A program made the position numbers and the translations under genes. The notes under the pieces were generated by a model. That model did not search any database, had not been told where the DNA came from, and saw only the letters and a program-made list of their open reading frames with translations. Positions 51,899 to 62,021 of a stretch of DNA of 64,000 bases are shown here, piece after piece (the stretch's first letter is position 1; each line of letters opens with the position of its first letter). Source of the DNA: Neorhizobium galegae bv. orientalis str. HAMBI 540 (GTDB lineage: Bacteria; Pseudomonadota; Alphaproteobacteria; Rhizobiales; Rhizobiaceae); NCBI RefSeq assembly GCF_000731315.1, contig NZ_HG938353.1, positions 4,282,001-4,346,000 of the forward strand, given 5' to 3'.

Positions 51899-54800
51899 TC
51901 AGTCAGCTTTGCCATAGCCTCCGGCCGTCGGCGTCTGCACCGTTACCGCTTCGCCGGCCTCGATGATCGTCTGGGCGCAGCCGCCGAGTTCTTCGAACGT
52001 GCCGTTGAGACGCCTCACCGTGGTCATGCCGAGCTCGCCGGTTTCGCCGCCGGCAAGCCCGTGCGGCCTGATCGTCCGGTGCGAGGAGAGGATGGCGCAA
52101 TCCATTTTTTCGAGGAAGCGGATGGTGCGTTTCGTGCCGTTGCCGGCCGAGAACCTGCCCCTGCCGCCGGAATTGTCGCGGATGTGGAAATCTTCGAGCA
52201 GCACCGGATAACGGGTTTCCAGGATTTCCGGGTCGGTGAGGCGGGAATTGGTCATGTGCACGTGCACCGCATCCGTGCCGTCGAAACCGGTACCATCGTT
52301 GAAGACGCCGGCTGGCGAGCCGGAGCACAGTGTCTCGTAATACTGATAGGTCGCGTTGCCAAAGGTGAGGTTGTTCATCGAGCCCTGGCTCGCTGCCATC
52401 GCCCCGAGCGCCCCGAACAGCGCATTGGTTACATGCTGGCTGGTCTCGACATTGCCCGCCACCACGGCCGCCGGATATTGCGGCTTCAGCATCGACCCTT
52501 CCGGGACGATGATCCGGAGCGGCCGCAGGCATCCCGCATTCATCGGGATGGAGCTTTCGACCATGACGCGGAAGACATAAAGCACCGCGGCACGAGTGAC
52601 CGGTTCCGGGGCGTTGAAGTTGTTCTTCTTCTGCGGGCTTGTACCGGTGAAATCGACCGTCGCCTCGCGCTTGGCCTTGTCGACGGTGATCTTCACCTGG
52701 ATCAGGCTGCCCTGGTCGGTGGGATACGAGAATTCCGAATCGCCGAGTTTTTCGATGACGCGGCGGACGCTCTCTTCCGCGTTATCCTGCACGTGGCCCA
52801 TATAGGCCTGCACCACGTCCAGCCCGAACTGCGCGATCATCTTGCGCATCTCGTGCACGCCCTTTTCGTTGGCGGCAATCTGGGCGCGCAGGTCGGCGAC
52901 GTTCTGGGCGACGTTGCGGGCAGGGTAGGGATGGTTGGAGAGGAGATCGGTAATGCCGGCTTCGTCGAAACGGCCGCGATCGACGAGCAGCACGTTGTCG
53001 AACAGCACGCCCTCTTCGTCGACGGTGGTCGCAAGCGGCGTCATCGATCCCGGCGCGGTGCCGCCGACATCCGCATGGTGCCCGCGCGAGGCGACGTAGA
53101 ACAGGATGTGTCTGCCCTCCGCATCGAAGACCGGCGTAACGACGGTGATATCCGGCAGATGTGTGCCGCCATTATAGGGGGCGTTCAGCGCAAACACGTC
53201 GCCGGGGCGGATCCTGCCCTGGTTCTGAGCGATGACGCTTTCGACCGACCGGTCCATCGAGCCGAGATGCACCGGCATATGCGGCGCGTTCGCCACTAGC
53301 GCGCCATCCGCATCGAAAACGGCGCAGGAGAAGTCCAGCCGTTCCTTGATGTTGACCGAAGACGCGGTGTTCTGCAGTGTCACACCCATCTGTTCGGCGA
53401 TCGACATGAACAGGTTGTTGAACACCTCGAGCAGCACCGGGTCGGCCTGGGTGCCGATCGGCCTGGCGCGGGAGAGCTCGGCGACGCGCTTCAACACGAC
53501 ATGGTTCAACCCCGTGATCTCGAAAGCCCAGCCGTCTTCGACGACGATCGTCTGATGCGGCTCGACGATCAGGCAGGGGCCGTTTCCGCGCGATCCAGGC
53601 TTGATCTCGGCGCGCCGATAGACAGGTGCTTCGCGCCATGCACCGCCGGAGAAGAACTTTGTCTGTTCAACTGCCGTTGGCGCGCTATCGTCCAATTCGA
53701 ATTCCGGTTCGTCGGAATCGGCGCCGCCGCCGATCGCCTCGACCTCGTAGGCCTCGAAAATGATCTCTCGGTTTTCGAAGATGAAGCCGAACTGTTTTCT
53801 GTGCGCCGTCTCGAAGGCGACCGTCATGTCGGCGGCGTCGGTCACGGTTACGGGCAAAGTCGTATCCGTGCCCTGATAGCGCAGGTGCGCACGGTGCAGG
53901 ACTTCGGTATCCGCCTGGGAAACACCCTGCGACGCCATTTCCTCCAGCACGCTGGCGGTCAGCTCGTCGCGGATGGGCCCGAGCGTCTCCAGGGCGGCCG
54001 CAAGCTCGTCCGATACCGTGCGCTGGCGGGAGGCGCGGATATCCGCAAGCCCCATGCCATAGGCCGACAGGATGCCCGAAAACGGATGGATCATCACCGT
54101 CGAGATGCCGAGCGCATCGGCCGTCAGGCAGGCATGCTGGCCGCCGGCGCCGCCGAAACAGGTCAGCACGTAGTGGGTGACGTCGTAGCCACGCTGGACG
54201 CTGATCTTCTTGACCGCATTCGCCATGTTCTCGACGGCGATCGCCAGGAAACCGTCGGCCACTTCTTCTGGCGAACGGCCGTCGCCGATCACCTTGGCCA
54301 TATCCTCGAAGGCGGAGCGCACGGCATCCGCATCAAGCGGCTGGTCGCGGTTGGGTCCGAAGATCGCCGGAAAGAGCTTTGGCGAGAGCTTGCCGAGCAT
54401 GACGTTGGCGTCGGTGACCGTCAGCGGCCCGCCGCGGCGATAGGCCTTCGGGCCGGGGTTCGCACCGGCCGAATCCGGACCAACGCGGAAACGGCCGTTC
54501 TCGAAATGCAGGATCGAACCGCCGCCGGCAGCCACCGTGTGGATCGACATCATCGGCGCCCGCATGCGCACGCCGGCAACTTCGGTTTCGAACGAGCGTT
54601 CCAGTTCGCCGTCATAATGCGACACGTCGGTCGAGGTGCCGCCCATGTCGAAGCCGATCATCCGGTTGAAGCCGGCCAGCCGTGAGGTCTCGACCGCGCC
54701 GACCACGCCGCCGGCGGGGCCGGAGAGGATCGCATCCTTGCCCTGGAACAGCCGCGCCGCGGTGAGCCCGCCGGACGACTGCATGAACATCAGTTGAGCA

Positions 54801-55525
54801 CCTTGCTTGTCGGCGGCATCAAGCCCAGTACCAAGTTCGCCGGCGACCTGCTCCACATAACGGCGCAGGATCGGCGACAGATAGGCATCGACGACGGTCG
54901 TGTCGCCGCGGCCGACCAGCTTGATCAGCGGCGAGACCTCATGGCTGACGGAAACCTGGGTGAAGCCGATCTCGCGGGCGATATGCGCAATCAGCTGCTC
55001 ATGCGCCGGGAAGCGATAGGCATGCATGAGGACGATCGCGACAGCGCGGAAGCCGGCGTCATACTGCTCCTGCAACTCACCGCGGATCGTCTTTTCGTCC
55101 GGTGCAGCCTCGATGGTGCCGTCGGCGCGGACGCGTTCGTCCACCTCGACCACGTGTTTGTAGAGCAGTTCCGGCTTGATGATTTTCTTGGCGAAGATGT
55201 CGGCGCGGGCCTGATAGCCGATCGCCAGCGCATCGCGGAAGCCGCGGGTCGTCACCAGCAGCGTGCGCTCGCCCTTGCGCTCCAGCAGTGCATTGGTGGC
55301 GACCGTCGTGCCCATCTTTACTGCGCCGATCACATCGGCGGGTATGGCGGTGCCGGCCGGCACGCCGAGAAGTTCGCGAATCCCTTGTACGGCCGCATCA
55401 CGATAGGCTTCCGGATTTTCGGACAGGACTTTATGGGCGACAAGCGATCCGTCCGGCTTCCGGCCGACGATGTCGGTGAACGTGCCGCCGCGATCGATCC
55501 AGAAATCCCACTTAGCTTCGGTCAT
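51899..55525 (-). CDS. 5-oxoprolinase (ATP-hydrolysing), fused HyuA-HyuB
   Basis: Cleaves 5-oxo-L-proline (pyroglutamate) to glutamate using ATP. 1208 residues, matching full-length oxoprolinase with both halves fused. The HyuA half has [34 protein letters not shown] and [13 protein letters not shown]. The HyuB half begins near residue 690 ([16 protein letters not shown]) with [11 protein letters not shown] and [15 protein letters not shown] hydantoinase/acetophenone carboxylase-type enzyme is the alternative, but the single-chain fusion favours 5-oxoprolinase. Divergent from a TRAP transporter that may import its substrate. Confidence 0.9.
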   Translation of the reverse strand: MTEAKWDFWIDRGGTFTDIVGRKPDGSLVAHKVLSENPEAYRDAAVQGIRELLGVPAGTAIPADVIGAVKMGTTVATNALLERKGERTLLVTTRGFRDALAIGYQARADIFAKKIIKPELLYKHVVEVDERVRADGTIEAAPDEKTIRGELQEQYDAGFRAVAIVLMHAYRFPAHEQLIAHIAREIGFTQVSVSHEVSPLIKLVGRGDTTVVDAYLSPILRRYVEQVAGELGTGLDAADKQGAQLMFMQSSGGLTAARLFQGKDAILSGPAGGVVGAVETSRLAGFNRMIGFDMGGTSTDVSHYDGELERSFETEVAGVRMRAPMMSIHTVAAGGGSILHFENGRFRVGPDSAGANPGPKAYRRGGPLTVTDANVMLGKLSPKLFPAIFGPNRDQPLDADAVRSAFEDMAKVIGDGRSPEEVADGFLAIAVENMANAVKKISVQRGYDVTHYVLTCFGGAGGQHACLTADALGISTVMIHPFSGILSAYGMGLADIRASRQRTVSDELAAALETLGPIRDELTASVLEEMASQGVSQADTEVLHRAHLRYQGTDTTLPVTVTDAADMTVAFETAHRKQFGFIFENREIIFEAYEVEAIGGGADSDEPEFELDDSAPTAVEQTKFFSGGAWREAPVYRRAEIKPGSRGNGPCLIVEPHQTIVVEDGWAFEITGLNHVVLKRVAELSRARPIGTQADPVLLEVFNNLFMSIAEQMGVTLQNTASSVNIKERLDFSCAVFDADGALVANAPHMPVHLGSMDRSVESVIAQNQGRIRPGDVFALNAPYNGGTHLPDITVVTPVFDAEGRHILFYVASRGHHADVGGTAPGSMTPLATTVDEEGVLFDNVLLVDRGRFDEAGITDLLSNHPYPARNVAQNVADLRAQIAANEKGVHEMRKMIAQFGLDVVQAYMGHVQDNAEESVRRVIEKLGDSEFSYPTDQGSLIQVKITVDKAKREATVDFTGTSPQKKNNFNAPEPVTRAAVLYVFRVMVESSIPMNAGCLRPLRIIVPEGSMLKPQYPAAVVAGNVETSQHVTNALFGALGAMAASQGSMNNLTFGNATYQYYETLCSGSPAGVFNDGTGFDGTDAVHVHMTNSRLTDPEILETRYPVLLEDFHIRDNSGGRGRFSAGNGTKRTIRFLEKMDCAILSSHRTIRPHGLAGGETGELGMTTVRRLNGTFEELGGCAQTIIEAGEAVTVQTPTAGGYGKAD

Positions 55526-55730
55526 GTTCCGCCCTCAAATCAAACTCGATAGGCAATAACGAAAACATTTCGTCGATAAAACGTCAATGATTAGTTGACA
55601 GGAAAATGCACATTGAAGCATCATGCTCGCTGAACGGGCAGGAAGCCACCAAGAGCCTCCACCCGGATAACCGGCAACCGAGGGGAGCCGATCATGCCGT
55701 TTTTCATATCCTGTTACGGGAGGCCGATCC
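55526..55730. promoter_or_regulatory. Divergent promoter region oxoprolinase/TRAP
   Basis: 205 bases. A consensus -35 TTGACA occurs at 55595-55600 on the + strand; the best -10 18 bases on (CATCAT) is weak. GGGAGG precedes the TRAP small-subunit ATG. No clear palindromic operator was seen. Confidence 0.4.
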
Positions 55731-56315
55731 ATGTCCTCCGTTGATCCCCGCCACAGCATATTCCCGGATTGGCTCCGGAAAGGGCTGGATGGACTTTATC
55801 TGTTTTCCGGCTATCTCGCCGGGCTTTTCCTGGTCGCGATCTTCCTGCTGATGATGGCGCTCTCTGCCGGCCGGCCGCTCGATATAGACGTGCCAGCCGG
55901 TGACGATTTCGCCTCCTGGTGCATGGCTGCAAGCGCCTTCCTGGGCCTTGCTCACACGTTCCGCTCCGGCGAAATGATCCGCGTCGGCCTGCTGATCGAG
56001 CGTTTCAAAGGTCCGGTCCGGCGCGTCATCGAGATCGTCGCCCTGGCGATCGGCACGATTGCCACGCTCTACTTCGCCTGGTTCGCTTTCGACATGACCA
56101 GAACCTCCTACATGTTCAACGACCTGTCGCAGGGCGTCATCGCAGTGCCCCTGTGGATGCCGCAACTCGGCTTCTGCGGCGGCCTGATCATTCTCGCGAT
56201 CGCCTTCGTCGACGAACTCCTCCATGTCCTGTTCGGCGGCTCGCCGCGCTATGAAAAACCGGAGCCGCAAACGGCCGAGGAAGTCATCGAGCGCGCTATC
56301 CAGAGCGGGGCGTGA
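55731..56315 (+). CDS. TRAP transporter small membrane subunit (DctQ)
   Basis: 194 residues with four hydrophobic segments, the DctQ layout: LYLFSGYLAGLFLVAIFLLM, SAFLGLAHTFRSGEMIRVGLLIE, then two further helices. It couples the binding protein to the large subunit in a sodium-driven importer. GGGAGG 8 bases before the ATG. The large subunit begins 4 bases after its stop. Confidence 0.88.
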   Translation: MSSVDPRHSIFPDWLRKGLDGLYLFSGYLAGLFLVAIFLLMMALSAGRPLDIDVPAGDDFASWCMAASAFLGLAHTFRSGEMIRVGLLIERFKGPVRRVIEIVALAIGTIATLYFAWFAFDMTRTSYMFNDLSQGVIAVPLWMPQLGFCGGLIILAIAFVDELLHVLFGGSPRYEKPEPQTAEEVIERAIQSGA

Positions 56316-56318
56316 TCC

Positions 56319-57632
56319 ATGAGCACGATCGAACTCGTTGAAATCGCCGGCGTCGTTCTCGTCGCCCTGTTGGCGCTGCTGGCCGGTGGCGTCTGGATCG
56401 GCATTTCGCTGCTGATCTGCGGCTTTATCGCCATGCTCTTCGTGCCGGGCATCCCGGTCGGCGCCGTGCTCGCCACCAATTCCTGGAGCGGCGGCGCGTC
56501 CTGGTCGCTTGCAGCGCTGCCGCTATTCGTCTGGATGGGGGAAATCCTGTTCCGCACCCGGCTTTCGGAAGAAATGTTCCGCGGCTTGGCCCCTTGGCTC
56601 GGCTGGCTGCCGGGCCGTCTCATGCATGTCAACGTGATCGGCTGCGGTCTGTTCGGATCGATTTCCGGCTCCTCGGCAGCCACTACGGCGATGATCGCCA
56701 AGATCGCCCTGCCGGAATTGAAGAAGCGTGGTTATGACGAGATGGTCAGCCTCGGCTCTCTCGCCGGCGCCGGCACGCTCGGCATTCTCATCCCGCCGTC
56801 GATCACCATGGTCGTCTACGCGGTGGCGGCCAACGTATCGATCATCCAGATCTTCCTCGCCGGCTTCCTGCCGAGCGCCATCGTCATGGTGCTTTATTCC
56901 GGCTACATCATCGTCTGGTCGCTTCTGAACCCGGACAAGCAGCCGCCTGCGCCGTCGAAGATGAGCCTCAGAGAGAAACTCAAGGAATCGGCCAACCTTA
57001 TCCCCGTCACGCTGCTGATCGTCTTGGTCTTCGCGACGCTGATCCTCGGCTGGGCGACGGCAACGGAATGCGCCGCCTGGGGCGTGCTCGGTTCGCTTGC
57101 CATCGCCGCCTGGTCGCGGACGCTGACGATGAAAGCCTTCTGGGACAGTGTCATGGGCGCCACCCGGCTCACCTGCATGATCATGCTGATCCTCACCGGC
57201 GCCGGCTTCATGTCGATCGCCATGGGTTATACCGGCATTCCCAATGCGCTCGCCGCCTGGGTCGACAGCTTCAATCTCAGCCCCTACGCGCTGATCGCGG
57301 TGCTGACGGTGATGTACATCCTGCTCGGCGCAGCGCTCGACGGCTTGTCGATGATTGTGCTGACCACGGTCGTAGTCCTGCCGATGATCCAGCAGGCCGG
57401 TTTCGATCTTGTCTGGTTCGGCATCTTCCTGGTGCTGATCGTCGAAATGGCGGAGGTCTCGCCTCCCGTGGGCTTCAACCTCTTCGTGCTGCAGACGATG
57501 AGCGGCCGAGACAGCCTGACCGTCGCCCGTGCTTCGCTGCCGTTCTTCTTCCTGCTTGTGGCGACAGTCGCCATCATCACGGTCTTCCCGGAAATCGTGA
57601 TGGTTCTGCCGAAAATGGCATTCCCGGGTTAA
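56319..57632 (+). CDS. TRAP transporter large membrane subunit (DctM)
   Basis: 437 residues and about twelve hydrophobic segments. DctM marks include FVWMGEILFRTRLSE, FGSISGSSAATTAMI, GTLGILIPPS and EMAEVSPPVGFNLFVLQ. It is the transport channel of the TRAP system with the small subunit before it and the binding protein after it. Confidence 0.92.
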   Translation: MSTIELVEIAGVVLVALLALLAGGVWIGISLLICGFIAMLFVPGIPVGAVLATNSWSGGASWSLAALPLFVWMGEILFRTRLSEEMFRGLAPWLGWLPGRLMHVNVIGCGLFGSISGSSAATTAMIAKIALPELKKRGYDEMVSLGSLAGAGTLGILIPPSITMVVYAVAANVSIIQIFLAGFLPSAIVMVLYSGYIIVWSLLNPDKQPPAPSKMSLREKLKESANLIPVTLLIVLVFATLILGWATATECAAWGVLGSLAIAAWSRTLTMKAFWDSVMGATRLTCMIMLILTGAGFMSIAMGYTGIPNALAAWVDSFNLSPYALIAVLTVMYILLGAALDGLSMIVLTTVVVLPMIQQAGFDLVWFGIFLVLIVEMAEVSPPVGFNLFVLQTMSGRDSLTVARASLPFFFLLVATVAIITVFPEIVMVLPKMAFPG

Positions 57633-57658
57633 TCAGAGTGAGAAAAAAGGGGACTGAT

Positions 57659-58648
57659 ATGAGGAAAATGCTTTCCAATCTCGTTCGCTCCGGCCTTGCC
57701 GGCGCAGCACTGCTCGCCGCCAGCGGCGCGGCCTTCGCCCAGACCGCCTGGGTCCTGCCGTCGGCCTATCCGCCGGCGAACTACCATGTTGAGAACCTGA
57801 TGCAGTTCGCCAAGGACGTCGAAACGGCTTCAGCTGGCAAGCTGAAGATCACCGTTCATCCGAGCGCCTCCCTCTTCAAGGCGCCGGATATCAAGCGCGC
57901 GGTCCAGACCAGTCAGGCCCAGGCCGGCGAAGTGCTGATCTCGCTGCACGAGAACGAAAACCCGGTCTTCGGCATCGATGTCGTGCCGTTCCTGGCAACC
58001 AGCTTCGACGCATCGAAGAAGCTCTACGCCGCCTCCAAGCCGGCGATCGAGAAGGCGCTCGACGCCCAGGGCCTCAAGCTCCTCTATGCAACGCCGTGGC
58101 CACCCCAGGGTATCTTCACCAAGAAGGACGTCAACAGCACGGCGGATCTCAAGGGCCTGAAATGGCGCGCCTATAACGTCGGCACGTCGCGCATCGCCGA
58201 TCTCGTCGGCGCTCAGCCGGTCACCGTCCAGGCAGCCGAACTGCCGCAGGCTCTCGCAACCGGCGTCGTCGACGGCCTGATGACCTCAAGCGCCACCGGG
58301 GTCGATAGCAAGATCTGGGAATCGCTGACCCACTATTACGATACCCAGGCCTGGATCCCGAAGAACGTCATCTTCGTCAACAAGGCCGCCTTCGCAGCAC
58401 TCGATCCGGCCGTCCAGAAGGCCGTCACCGATGCAGCGGCTGCCGCTGAAACCCGCGGCTGGGCGCTCGGTGCCGAAAAGACTGCCGCCTACATGGAAAC
58501 CCTCAAGAAGAACGGCATGAAGGTTCTCGAACCGAGCGCCGATCTGAAGAAGGGCCTGGCCGATGTCGGCTCCAAGCTGACCGAGGACTGGTCGAAGAAG
58601 GCCGGCGCTGATGGCGCCGCCATTCTGGACGCCTACAAGAAGATGTGA
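57659..58648 (+). CDS. TRAP transporter periplasmic binding protein (DctP)
   Basis: 329 residues. Signal peptide cleaved near AAFAQ. The conserved arginine that binds the ligand carboxylate is in LKGLKWRAYN, followed by PVTVQAAELPQALATGVVDG. The start at 57659 follows AAAAAAGGGG; the frame is open upstream but only shadows the large subunit. Ligand: a small organic acid, plausibly 5-oxoproline given the divergent oxoprolinase. Confidence 0.9.
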   Translation: MRKMLSNLVRSGLAGAALLAASGAAFAQTAWVLPSAYPPANYHVENLMQFAKDVETASAGKLKITVHPSASLFKAPDIKRAVQTSQAQAGEVLISLHENENPVFGIDVVPFLATSFDASKKLYAASKPAIEKALDAQGLKLLYATPWPPQGIFTKKDVNSTADLKGLKWRAYNVGTSRIADLVGAQPVTVQAAELPQALATGVVDGLMTSSATGVDSKIWESLTHYYDTQAWIPKNVIFVNKAAFAALDPAVQKAVTDAAAAAETRGWALGAEKTAAYMETLKKNGMKVLEPSADLKKGLADVGSKLTEDWSKKAGADGAAILDAYKKM

Positions 58649-58656
58649 TTTGAGGG

Positions 58657-58682
58657 GCGCCGCAGGCATCCGCTTGCGGCGC
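58657..58682 (+). other. Hairpin after the TRAP operon
   Basis: An 11-base stem (58657-58667 with 58672-58682, one G.T pair) with a 4-base loop, directly after the binding-protein stop. No T-run follows, so it may be a Rho-dependent or mRNA-protecting structure, with partial readthrough into marR. Confidence 0.55.
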
Positions 58683-58704
58683 GCTCGTCCCGGGAGGAGA
58701 AATC

Positions 58705-59226
58705 ATGGCATCGGAAAAGAGTGAATTCGGCCCGATCGTATCCTCCGGGCACCTGGCGAGCGGCGCTTTGCCGGCGCTGTCGGAGATCGAATTCGGCATG
58801 ATCATGCTGAACCACGCCTTCAGCCGCTGGATGGTCCGCTGCATGTCGGCTGCCGGCGTGCCGGATCTCTCGCCGATCGATATCCTCGTGCTGCACAATA
58901 TCAATAGCCGCAACAAGCCAAAGACGCTCGCCGATATCGCGCTGGTCCTCAACATCGAGGATACGCATGTGGTGACCTACGCGCTGAAGAAGCTCGAGCG
59001 CCTGAAGCTGATCAAATCCGGCCGCCGCGGCAAGGAAAAGCTGGTCATGGTGACGGAGGCGGGCGCCGAAGCCTGCAGGCGTTATGCGGCGGTGCGCGAG
59101 GAGTTGTTGGTGAAATCGGTGCTGGCAACCGAGGTTTCAGGCGAAACCCTGTCGGCCATGGCGGCCCGCCTGCGCGCGTTGTCCGGCCATTACGACCAGG
59201 CCGCCCGCGCGGCGGCTTCGCTTTAG
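58705..59226 (+). CDS. MarR-like winged-helix regulator
   Basis: 173 residues with a winged helix: NIEDTHVVTYALKKLERLKLI and wing SGRRGKEKLVMVT. GGGAGGAGA precedes the ATG. It follows the TRAP genes by 56 bases and overlaps the convergent hydrolase gene by 4 bases. It may control the TRAP/oxoprolinase genes or the aromatic genes that follow. Effector unknown. Confidence 0.85.
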   Translation: MASEKSEFGPIVSSGHLASGALPALSEIEFGMIMLNHAFSRWMVRCMSAAGVPDLSPIDILVLHNINSRNKPKTLADIALVLNIEDTHVVTYALKKLERLKLIKSGRRGKEKLVMVTEAGAEACRRYAAVREELLVKSVLATEVSGETLSAMAARLRALSGHYDQAARAAASL

Positions 59227-60068
59227 GAAAACAGCGCATCCATCAGCGGATGGGCGGGGTCCGCCATGCCGTCGAGGATGGTGAAATGATGCTTGTCCGG
59301 CTCCTCGACGGCTTCGGTTTCAGCGCCCAGTCCCTTCCAGATACTGGAAAGCAGTGCGTTCTGGCGGACGAATTCCGCGCGCTCGCCGGCTCCCACCCAG
59401 CAGGTCACCCGCGCACCCGGTAGCGGCTCCAGCAAGGCAGGGCTTTCCCGGTAGGCTTCTTCGGTGTCGATCCGCTGCTTTTCGTTCATCTTCGTCTTCA
59501 TGATCGGCCGCAGATCGTGCACGCCGGACAGCGAAACCGTATTGACGATGCGGCCGCGCACGGCCTCCGGCAGCGGTGACGTGGCAGAAATCATCCGCGT
59601 GACGAGATGCCCACCCGCCGAATGGCCGATCAGCCGAATCGGCCCGCTGACCATGCCTGCGGCAGCCTCGATCGCCCTGCCGATTTCCACAGTGATGCCC
59701 GAAATGCGGTTCTCCGGGGCGAGCGTGTACATCGGCATGGCAACCGCATATCCGCGCTCCACCGAACCCTTCGCGAACTGCGACCAGTAGCTGTTGTCGA
59801 GGCCGATCCAGAAGCCCCCGTGGACGAAAACCACGAGGCCGGCCGGATCGGTTTCGGGCAGGAAAAGGTCGAAGCGGTTGCGCGGCCTTTCGCCATAGGA
59901 AAGGCCGATCCTGGCGCGGCCGGCTGCGGAAAGCGTCTCACGATAAAGTCGTGCCGGCTCCACCCATGCTGCCGGCCAGCGGTCGCCCTGGGGAATGTTG
60001 ATGCCGTTGGCATAGGCATTGTCCCAGTCGCTAATCCGATGACGCATCTTCACTTTTCCCTTCGACAA
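59223..60068 (-). CDS. Alpha/beta hydrolase, kynurenine formamidase-like
   Basis: 281 residues. HGGFW (83-87) forms the oxyanion hole, GHSAGGH holds nucleophile S150, and a C-terminal histidine sits in DKHHFTIL. The HGGFW-type motif is typical of arylformamidases and related esterases. Divergent from an aminobenzoate-type CoA ligase, which fits conversion of N-formylkynurenine-like compounds toward anthranilate. Other aryl esters or amides are possible. ATG at 60047 is an alternative start. Confidence 0.75.
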   Translation of the reverse strand: MSKGKVKMRHRISDWDNAYANGINIPQGDRWPAAWVEPARLYRETLSAAGRARIGLSYGERPRNRFDLFLPETDPAGLVVFVHGGFWIGLDNSYWSQFAKGSVERGYAVAMPMYTLAPENRISGITVEIGRAIEAAAGMVSGPIRLIGHSAGGHLVTRMISATSPLPEAVRGRIVNTVSLSGVHDLRPIMKTKMNEKQRIDTEEAYRESPALLEPLPGARVTCWVGAGERAEFVRQNALLSSIWKGLGAETEAVEEPDKHHFTILDGMADPAHPLMDALFS

Positions 60069-60188
60069 GGCTTGATTTCGAGCGCCATACTGGCACCGCC
60101 CCCGCCCGCTTGGAAGCCTCTCGGAGCACCAAAAACGCTGCCGCAGAAAATTATTACAAACTTAAAATTTCTCACTTGCAACCGAGGG

Positions 60189-60201
60189 AAAGCAGTGCTT
60201 T
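60189..60201. promoter_or_regulatory. Candidate operator between hydrolase and CoA ligase genes
   Basis: AAAGCA-G-TGCTTT is a 13-bp palindrome in the AT-rich divergent spacer (60069-60253). A possible -10 TATATA lies at 60226-60231, so the site would cover the ligase -35 region, suiting a repressor. Confidence 0.35.
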
Positions 60202-60253
60202 TCTGGGTGAAAGGCAAAAAGCCGCTATATAAAAAACACTTGGGAACGAAAAT

Positions 60254-61879
60254 ATGCTGGGACCGTCAGGCCATCTGGATACGTTTGCCCGCGACAATCT
60301 TCCGCCGCCGGATCAGTGGCCGGAAATCAGGCTTGATGGCTTCGATTATCCAGAATGGATGAATGCGGGCGTCGAACTCACCGACCGCATGGTCGAGCGC
60401 GGCTTCGGCGACAACACCGCACTCATCGGCAACGGCCGTCGCCGTACCTACAAGGAATTGTCCGACTGGACGAACCGCATCGCTCGCGCCTTGACCGAGG
60501 ATTACGGACTGAAGCCCGGCAACCGGGTGCTGATCCGTTCCGCCAACAACCCGGCCATGGTCGCCTGCTGGCTGGCTGCGACGAAGGCCGGGGCGGTGGT
60601 CGTCAATACGATGCCGATGCTGCGGTCCGGCGAACTTTCCAAGATCATCGACAAGGCGGAAATCTCGATCGCGCTCTGCGATACGCGGCTGATGGACGAG
60701 CTGGTTGCTTGTGCCAAGGAAAGCCGCTTCCTGAAACAGGTGATCGGCTTCGACGGCACGGCCAACCATGACGCCGAGCTCGATCGTGCGGCGCTCAACA
60801 AGCCGGTACGCTACGAAGCGGTGAAAACCGGCCGCGACGACGTCGCCCTGCTCGGCTTCACGTCTGGCTCCACGGGCGTGCCGAAGGCGACCATGCATTT
60901 CCATCGCGATATCCTGATCATCGCCGATGCCTACGCGAAGGAAGTGCTGGACGTGACGCCGGACGACGTGTTTGTCGGTTCGCCGCCGCTGGCCTTCACC
61001 TTCGGCCTCGGCGGCCTTGCGGTCTTCCCTCTGCGTTTCGGCGCAGCCGCAACCCTTCTGGAACAGGCGACACCCGCGAAGATGATCGAGATCATCGAGA
61101 CCTACAAGGCGACGATCAGCTTCACCGCGCCGACCGCCTATCGCGCCATGCTGGCGGCGATGGATGCCGGCGCCGATCTCTCGTCGCTGCGCATTGCCGT
61201 TTCCGCCGGCGAGACTCTGCCAGCTCCCGTCTTCGACGAATGGGTTGCGAAGACCGGCAAGCCGATCCTCGACGGCATCGGCGCAACCGAGATGCTGCAT
61301 ATCTTCATCTCGAACCGGCTCGGCGATTCCAGGCCGGCCTGCACCGGCAAGCCGCTTACCGGTTACGAGGCGATCGTCGTCGACGACGACATGAACGAAG
61401 TGCCGCGCGGCACGATCGGCAGGCTGGCGGTCAAGGGGCCGATCGGCTGCCGTTACCTCGCTGACGACCGCCAGGAAGATTACGTCAAGGACGGCTGGAA
61501 CCTGACCGGCGACAGTTTCGTCGAGGACGAGGATGGCTATTTCCACTTCGCCGCCCGCTCCGACGACATGATCGTCTCGGCCGGCTACAACATCGCCGGT
61601 CCCGAGGTGGAAGCGGCCCTCCTGAAGCACGAGGCGGTACTCGAATGCGCCGTGATCGGCGTGTCGGACGAGGCGCGCGGGACGATCGTCGAGGCGCATG
61701 TGGTTCTGGCGAAGGGCGCCGAGCCAGGCGAACTGATGGTCAAGATCCTGCAGGATCATGTGAAGGCGGTTATCGCCCCTTACAAATATCCGCGTTCGAT
61801 CGTGTTCACCGAGGCCCTGCCGAAGACGGAATCCGGCAAGATCCAGCGCTTCCGCCTGAAGCAGAAGCCCTCGGCTTAA
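60254..61879 (+). CDS. Benzoate/2-aminobenzoate-CoA ligase family enzyme
   Basis: AMP-forming aryl acid-CoA ligase of 541 residues. The adenylate loop is GFTSGSTGVPKATMHFHRD; GATEMLHIFISN and DDMIVSAGYNIAGPEVE and the C-terminal PKTESGKIQRF lysine follow. It resembles the benzoate-CoA ligase group, particularly 2-aminobenzoate-CoA ligases of aerobic anthranilate degradation. The neighbouring arylformamidase-like hydrolase supports anthranilate; the 2-aminobenzoyl-CoA monooxygenase/reductase would have to lie beyond the window. Benzoate or hydroxybenzoate is the alternative. Confidence 0.82.
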   Translation: MLGPSGHLDTFARDNLPPPDQWPEIRLDGFDYPEWMNAGVELTDRMVERGFGDNTALIGNGRRRTYKELSDWTNRIARALTEDYGLKPGNRVLIRSANNPAMVACWLAATKAGAVVVNTMPMLRSGELSKIIDKAEISIALCDTRLMDELVACAKESRFLKQVIGFDGTANHDAELDRAALNKPVRYEAVKTGRDDVALLGFTSGSTGVPKATMHFHRDILIIADAYAKEVLDVTPDDVFVGSPPLAFTFGLGGLAVFPLRFGAAATLLEQATPAKMIEIIETYKATISFTAPTAYRAMLAAMDAGADLSSLRIAVSAGETLPAPVFDEWVAKTGKPILDGIGATEMLHIFISNRLGDSRPACTGKPLTGYEAIVVDDDMNEVPRGTIGRLAVKGPIGCRYLADDRQEDYVKDGWNLTGDSFVEDEDGYFHFAARSDDMIVSAGYNIAGPEVEAALLKHEAVLECAVIGVSDEARGTIVEAHVVLAKGAEPGELMVKILQDHVKAVIAPYKYPRSIVFTEALPKTESGKIQRFRLKQKPSA

Positions 61880-61893
61880 CCATGGTGATTGGC

Positions 61894-61943
61894 GGTGGAA
61901 TTCCGCCTGACATGTAGAGTGGAAGTTTCCACGCAAATGTGGA
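61894..61943 (+). promoter_or_regulatory. Repeated GTGGAA half-sites upstream of the binding-protein gene
   Basis: Three related elements in 50 bases: GTGGAATTCCGC (61894-61905), the perfect palindrome GTGGAA-GT-TTCCAC (61918-61931) and a single GTGGAA (61938-61943). They end about 79 bases before the binding-protein ATG, inside the 142-base ligase-transporter spacer. A regulator binding several half-sites is likely. Confidence 0.5.
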
Positions 61944-62021
61944 AGACAAAGAAGACCCGGCGGATGTCCAAGTCCGCCGAAGGCATCGGGAACGACACAA
62001 CAACAAACGGGAGTTCGTCAC

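Noticed and set aside
57068..57658. Upstream extension of the TRAP binding-protein frame
   Set aside because: It overlaps the large TRAP subunit in another frame. The signal peptide and ribosome site place the start at 57659.
60266..61936. 556-codon open frame on - opposite the aryl-CoA ligase gene
   Set aside because: Antisense shadow without recognisable motifs; the ligase on + is complete.
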